Of a DNA stretch of 20,127 bases, positions 14,589 through 20,127 are shown in pieces. The position numbers were made by a program, and so were the translations under genes. Position 1 is the stretch's first letter. Every line of letters starts with the position of its first letter. This DNA comes from Spirogloea muscicola (lineage: Eukaryota; Streptophyta; Zygnematophyceae; Spirogloeales; Spirogloeaceae). Location: the NCBI GenBank assembly GCA_009602725.1, contig WELB01000072.1, positions 324,249 to 344,375 of the forward strand. The letters run 5' to 3'. The notes beneath the pieces were generated by a model. The model saw nothing but the letters and a program-made list of their open reading frames with translations, did no database searches and was not told where the DNA came from.

Positions 14589-17500
14589 CTACTGCACTGG
14601 CGCTCGGTCCGGTGGTGCCACGCACTGCCACAGCGTTGTGTATGACGCAACAGCCTGAGGATTCACGCCGAAGTGCTGAAGCTGCCTGCCATATTCCTGC
14701 TCATCCATGTGCCACAAGGGCCGCCAAGTGCAATGTTGACTCTTGTCAGCATTACCAGGAGCACCATGGACAGCTTTCATGCAGACCTGCTTCGCATTAA
14801 GAGGGGCAATGTCAGTCATTCCTGTGTGAAGCAAGCTTTGGTGCTCCACACACCTGTACGTCTAGGAAGAGCTGCGCAACCATCTTGTCGCTGTCGGAGA
14901 TGTGCGCGCCAGCTGTGTCGGCCCCCATGCCCGTGCGAGACGCGCCCTGGCGCAGCCGCTTGAGCGATGACTCTGTCCGCCGCGCCTGCAACCAATTCCA
15001 AAAGCAGAAATTGCTATTACTTGGTCCAAGCACTTGCGTGTACTTGGGTATTGAGTGCAACATCGACATATGCACTGTCGCAATGTCAATTCCAATCTGT
15101 CAAGCAAAGCTAGCATCAGATACAGCGGATCAATCTGGACAGCGGAGGCCACAGCCTACCGTCGTCACAAGCTCCTGAGCCAGGTTGTCATAGCGCGTGG
15201 TGACGCGGTCAACAATAGTGGCAACGAGCTCCGCCCGCGCCTTCTCTGCAATTAGCGCAGCCCTGTCTCCCTCCACAAATGCCTGAAACTTGCCGAAGGA
15301 AATGCATTAGCAGGCTGCGGGCGGTACATCAGCAGCAATCGCCATATGCTTGCTCACAGTGAAGCTTACTATAAAAACCACCATACTCTTTAGACAACAG
15401 AATGTACCCATCATGAAGTCAGCAATGATGAGTGGGCCGACAGCCCGTCAGCCACACAAACGTGGCAGCACAACTCCAGCTCATCACCGCATGTCAAGGA
15501 TCATCAGGTCAGATCACCCGCAGGGGCCGAAGGATGTCAGGGACGTAGGGCGAGTGCCGAGTTGGCAGGGGCTTGTTGGTCATTCGGTACACCGCTGTCA
15601 CGCCCTTCACCTGCTTCAGGAACTGCGCACGCGGACTGGCAGGTATGAGCAGGGCATCACGACTACGACTTACAGGGTGTAGCTCAAGCTCTTAGAAGTA
15701 CGAGTGCTGCTTCACCAACACAGAGATAAAGCGTAACATGCTTCATCTGGAGCCATGCCGGTATCTGTGAGCCAGTCGGACTAGCCTCACCTCCATGCAC
15801 TTTTCTGCAACAGCGTCAGTAAGGACCTCTGTGATGGCGGGCAATGATGCCAGCGCCGCATCTACCCCCGCGCCGATGCTCTCCTGCACAGCCCCCTGGC
15901 AGGCTTCGTCCACATGCGGCCCAAGCTTCCGCAAGACGGTATATGTGTACTCGCCCTTGACCAGCCGCCCCAGGAGGCTGACATCGTGCCTGGTCTGCCT
16001 TAACAGCGGCGACAACAATGGCATCAGAGATTTCAGGACTTTCTCACACAATTTACTATCTTCGGAGATGGATTGGCGTGATAGACGAGTCAGGCTTGAG
16101 TATACAGATGCTTTCATATACTTGCAGTCCATGAACACAAGCACCCAGCTGACGTACACCCATCAAAGACCGTGGCAACTCCAACATAATCAACACTGCC
16201 GGAATTTAGCTGGTGCTACAAGAAAGATGGACAAGTAGCAAGTCGCTAGAGGATGGGATGGCAAAGCGTATATCTTCACCAGCACAAAATCCTCTGGCGT
16301 GGCTGAGGCTCCCCACTCTCCGCCAGCTGCAAGCGCCTCTTCGCCACCCTTGCGCATTGCAAGGCCGGCAGAGAGCCACATGCTGAATCTGCAGCATTAG
16401 TTGCAGACTGGAGTAAGGTGCATGTTGAGCCATCCGGCTCCAGCACTAGCAACAACAGTCGGAGAAACAGTGGTCAATTGTGCTTGAGCAGCAGCAAAGC
16501 ACGGCACGTTGGGCAGTCAATCTCGTATGATTGCCACCGTATCTAATTTCACTGTCTCGCCAACTTGATCAGAAAGACAGAGTACCTGGAGAGGAGCTGC
16601 AGGCTGAGGCGGAGAAATTTATCGTGGATAGATGCAATGCACACATCAGGCCGCCAGCAGCGCTGGAGGCACTCCCACAGCATCACTGTCTGCTGGAACG
16701 CAAAGTTTGGCGTCGTGCCGGCGCCAGCAGCGCCCGGGGAAGCCTTGGGTGGAGCGACCACCGTCACGTTTGGCGCACGGAGCGCCTGGTCCAGGGCCCC
16801 AGCAATCTCCTGGAAACTGCAAGGGGCGTGGCAGCCGAGCAGGAAGACATTGAGCATTTTCTTGAGCGCCCTCCTACACAATTGGCAGTTTGGCAGATCT
16901 AGGAGATGCAGCTCTCTGAAGATACACAGAGAACAAGATGGGCGCTCCCAGGTCATGGTTGGATTTTCAGCAACTGCAGCAACTTCTGACAATCTCTTAT
17001 ATTGCACATGCATCCTGCATGGCTCCTGAATGGATTGACTTGGAGAAGCTGCTCTCCTTCTTTTCTTGACTGACAGCCGCCCTTGACTACTTGCTGACCC
17101 AGACCCGTACAAGTTCATATCAAGGCCAAAGGCCCAGTCTTGACAGACGCGGGCCTAGCAGACGGGCTGAGTCAGGGCAAGCAATACTAATGCCAGAGAT
17201 AGCGCAAGCCTGGTGGCTGTGGAGACTACCGTAATGTGAAGTACACTCCCAGATTCCAGGAGCGGAGGAACTCGGAGTAGGCTACATGCGAGCGGAACGC
17301 CAGTACCGCAGCTTCCGAGTGGCAGTAGCCTGAAGTCATGACCACCTTAGCAACAGGAGGGTTCAGTGAATGACATGGAGCTGTGGATTGCTGATGACGA
17401 CTTTGACATTGCATTGGCAAGGGATGCCAACAACTGTCATGACTGTATTCCATTTTGCACCGCACTTACAAGCCCTGCTGTCAGAGGACAGCCATCTGAG

Positions 17501-19911
17501 GACACCACATGTCCGAAGAAACAAGGCCCAGCAAAGGCTGAGGAGATACACTGACCTTCGAGAAAGGAAATGAAGGCCAGGCTGGCATTGTAGTTTGCCA
17601 GGAACTCGTCGGGCTTACCGGGCGAGAATGCGCCCGGCCTCCACTTGTGCAGGGCGTTGTGCACCTCCCTCAGTATGGAGTTGCTCAGGAACTTGAAATT
17701 GTGGAGGCCCGAGTTGGCTGCAAGCCACATCATAAGGATCTGTGAGTGCGACAGAGGTGGCCAAGCACCTGCACCCTATCAAAGACAAGTGGATTGAGGA
17801 CCACCAAGAGGCATGACATCTTATTTAACCTGTGAGGGTGGATGTTTTCAAAGTTCCTCGGCAATTATGTGAATGATAGGTCCAGCCCGCAGTATGTCAA
17901 CAGTATACAAGACAGATGTAAAAGTGCAGGCTGGAGAGTCAACTTGACAATGGACTACTGTTGCGAAGTAGTCAGGGATTGTTTGAGAGCAAAATTAGCG
18001 TTGCAGATGAGATTCGTGTTTAAAAGGGCGAGAGTTGTAGTGAGTTGCTTGAGGCTCTTTCAATATTAAATAGCCCGACAGTACGGCACCGCACGATCGC
18101 AAATTAAGCCCTAAGGTTCCTCAGGCGGAGGAGAAGCTGTGGAGAGGGCATACAAGTTGATGCGATGTCAAGAAGGAACTTGAGCTGCGAGACCACAACC
18201 TGCTCCAGCGCCGCATATGCTGGCTCCAGGAGGTCCGCCCCCGCGGTGCTGCCAGCCGCCGCTGCCGGCGGACGACCCAGGCTTCCGCCTTGCACGGCCT
18301 GCGCGACCAGCGGGGCCACGACAGCCTCGCGGAAGGCCTCCTCGGCGCCGGCGGTGGAGTCAAGCGCCGCATACGCCCGCAAGCAGTGATAGATGACGCG
18401 CTCCTCGCGTCGCTCGAGGCCGCCTTCAAGGCATGCCCGCAAGTGCTCCCCTACTTTACTATCCGCCGCGGCTATTCGCTTCTCTGTCGCTTGGATGAAA
18501 GGCAAGTCCTGCTCCGCACCGACCATTGCACGTGCAGCTGCTGATCAGAAGTTGCTCCGAGGAGGTGCGAGCGCATCAAATTTGCACCTCGCCACTTGGC
18601 TGACCTTGGCCTTGACGGCGTAGAACTTGAGGCGGTTCATCTCGCTGGCAATGCGCTCCAGCAGCCGACTGCGGGCATCCTGGAGGCCGGTAGGCCCAGC
18701 AGGGCCACCATCCACGCCGACATCGCCGGCAGCGTCAGCAAGCCCCCGGCTGAGGATGCCATTGGCGTTCACCCAGCCATTGGCCGTCTCGGCACGCGCC
18801 TCGTCCTTGGGCATGCGCTCCAGCTCCGCCAGCAATTTCTCAACCTGTTGTGGACAAATACAAAGTATCAGTGGTCCTGTTGAAGCTCTTGACCCAAAGC
18901 TTGAAGCCTGCTAGCAGCGGAATGGGTGCATGCACTGACTGATCACATCAAGATCCTTCACTTGAGCTATTTATTCAACATCCTGCAGGGATCTTCGGAA
19001 CGTCCATCAACCAGGTATGGAAGCACGATACCACACGGGGGTGGCGGCTACTGCAGAGCTTCTGTGCACCTTGGAGACAACGTGAGAGGTATCAAGGAGG
19101 AGCTCGAGCATCTGGCGCGCCTCCGACGCCTCTGCGCGGCGCTTGAGGCCGTCCTGGAGGGCCGCAAGCGTGCCGGCCACGGCCGCGCGCGCCGCCTGCA
19201 GCCGGCTCCGGAGCTCGTTGAGCGGCATGCGCATGCGGAGGACGGCGCCATCCACGTCCACCTGCTTGCTCGCCGGCCCGTGGCACTCGTCAGGTTGGCA
19301 GCAGCGCAGCCTTCGTGAGGCTGAGCGAAGACTGCAAGGGCCAGTCCTTCCGAATGGCTGCGAATGGCCATCTGAGACCAGCAATGCCTGCCTGCTCAGG
19401 CCGGCGGCCTGCGAGCCGATCGAGGCCACCAGCTGATGGCCGCTCTCACGGCCTCCGCCAGGGGCAGCCGCCGGCGTGGGCAGCCGCCTCACCAGCCGCA
19501 TGCTGAGGTTGACGAAGTCGGCGTAGTCGCGGTTGATGAGCTCCACGAGCTCGTGCTTGAGGGCGGCGAGGTGGGAGCGCAGCTCTGCGCGCAGCGTGTC
19601 GAAGGGCACGAACCGCCGCAGGTCGCTGATGTACGCCTCGGCGTCGAAGGCGGGGTCCGCGAACGCCTCCTTCTTGAACCACAGCGGCTGCGGGCGGCGG
19701 CAGTGGCAGCCGCAGCGGCAGCGGCGGCGGCGCTGATGAGCGCGAGATCCGGCGCAGCTCGCGAAAAGGAAAGGCAGCGGCGGAGGTGGTGATGCGGCGA
19801 CGCGGCGGCATTCTCGTCGCTAAGCGCATATCGCGGGGCGCGGCGCACCTGGGAGTCGAGGTCGTCGCCAAAGAGGGCTGCGACGCTGGCGGCGTGCTCG
19901 ACGGGCGCCAT
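14589..19911 (-). CDS. COG2: Conserved oligomeric Golgi complex subunit 2 (14 exons, about 815-822 aa)
   Basis: Exons, in coding order: 19911-19849, 19687-19493, 19261-19070, 18844-18605, 18508-18154, 17717-17556, 17329-17230, 16816-16586, 16388-16284 (or 16280), 16148 (or 16120)-15791, 15622-15518, 15282-15160, 14985-14854, 14696-14589. All junctions except exon 9/10 are GT-AG with matching phases. The N-terminal COG2 domain (about 20-160) reads DSQ-PLWFKKEAFADPAFDAEAY, then SDLRRFVPFDTLRAELRSHL, HELVELINRDYADFVNLS and LELLLDTSHVVSKV. The middle has RLLERIASEMNRLKFY and GAFSPGKPDEFLANY. The C-terminal conserved region has YRMTNKPLPTRHSPYV, SDSDKMVAQLFLDVQ-EYGRQL and LWQCVAPPDR. COG2 is part of lobe A of the octameric COG tether, which captures retrograde vesicles at the Golgi. 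The length is slightly above plant COG2, from Ala/Gly-rich inserts. The ATG at 19911 begins the frame that joins to PLWF by a clean splice. Confidence 0.94.
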
Positions 19912-20003
19912 TGCGCCCGCATGCGCCGCCGCCACGGCCGCAACGCCGAGGACGCCGCCGCCAACTCTGGCGCGCCGCGATCGGCGGCGCCGCTGCAGGC
20001 GTC

Positions 20004-20127
<124 letters not shown>

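Noticed and set aside
2151-14722. Shared 15-mer ccacaagggccgcca before the RBM39-like gene (about 2151) and in the last COG2 intron (about 14708)
   Set aside because: One 15-base match is near chance expectation for 20 kb of GC-rich DNA, and flanking bases do not extend it.
19446-19964. 172-codon minus-strand frame beginning MAAASSALRPWRRR at the COG2 5' end
   Set aside because: It is in another frame than the conserved PLWFKKEAF/FVPFDTLR sequence; the COG2 start at 19911 splices cleanly into that sequence.

Overview
The window is nuclear DNA from a eukaryote, most likely a green alga (Chlorophyta; trebouxiophyte-like is my best guess). The genes are intron-rich with mostly GT-AG introns, coding DNA is GC-rich with GCC/GGC-rich leaders, and the two recognisable housekeeping proteins look plant-like. 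The species cannot be fixed from the sequence alone.

Layout. (1) 1-1788: retroelement debris. An N-terminal, zinc-finger-bearing piece of a non-LTR-type reverse-transcriptase ORF reads leftward off the window edge. A 3'-end piece of apparently the same family reads rightward from about 511, and a degraded C-terminal endonuclease-like piece lies at about 1150-1788. (2) 2441-7549, + strand: a complete 13-exon gene for an RBM39/CAPER-type splicing factor (583 aa; charged N-terminus, two RRMs, a UHM). (3) 7550-12900: a long intergenic retroelement graveyard. Its centrepiece is a complete but non-autonomous Ty1/Copia-type LTR element (9492-11502; 5-bp target duplication, tRNA-iMet primer site, gag only). 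It sits inside the endonuclease-like region of an older minus-strand non-LTR copy, and its own 5' LTR was later invaded by a 197-bp 5'-truncated copy of the non-LTR family. Many short hairpin modules from that family's 3' end are scattered around. (4) 13195-14071, + strand: a three-exon gene for an unrecognised 102-aa protein with nine cysteines. (5) 14589-19911, - strand, convergent with the previous gene: a complete 14-exon gene for COG2, a subunit of the conserved oligomeric Golgi tethering complex. (6) 20005-20127: an unbroken run of 123 T at the window end, perhaps a contig-end artefact.

The three cellular genes have unrelated housekeeping roles (splicing, unknown, Golgi trafficking), and nothing suggests co-regulation. 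The retroelements explain most of the remaining sequence and give a readable insertion order: old non-LTR copy, then Copia element, then young non-LTR 3'-end copy. Exon boundaries were assigned by eye from reading frame, splice consensus and remembered family conservation, without alignments or transcript data.
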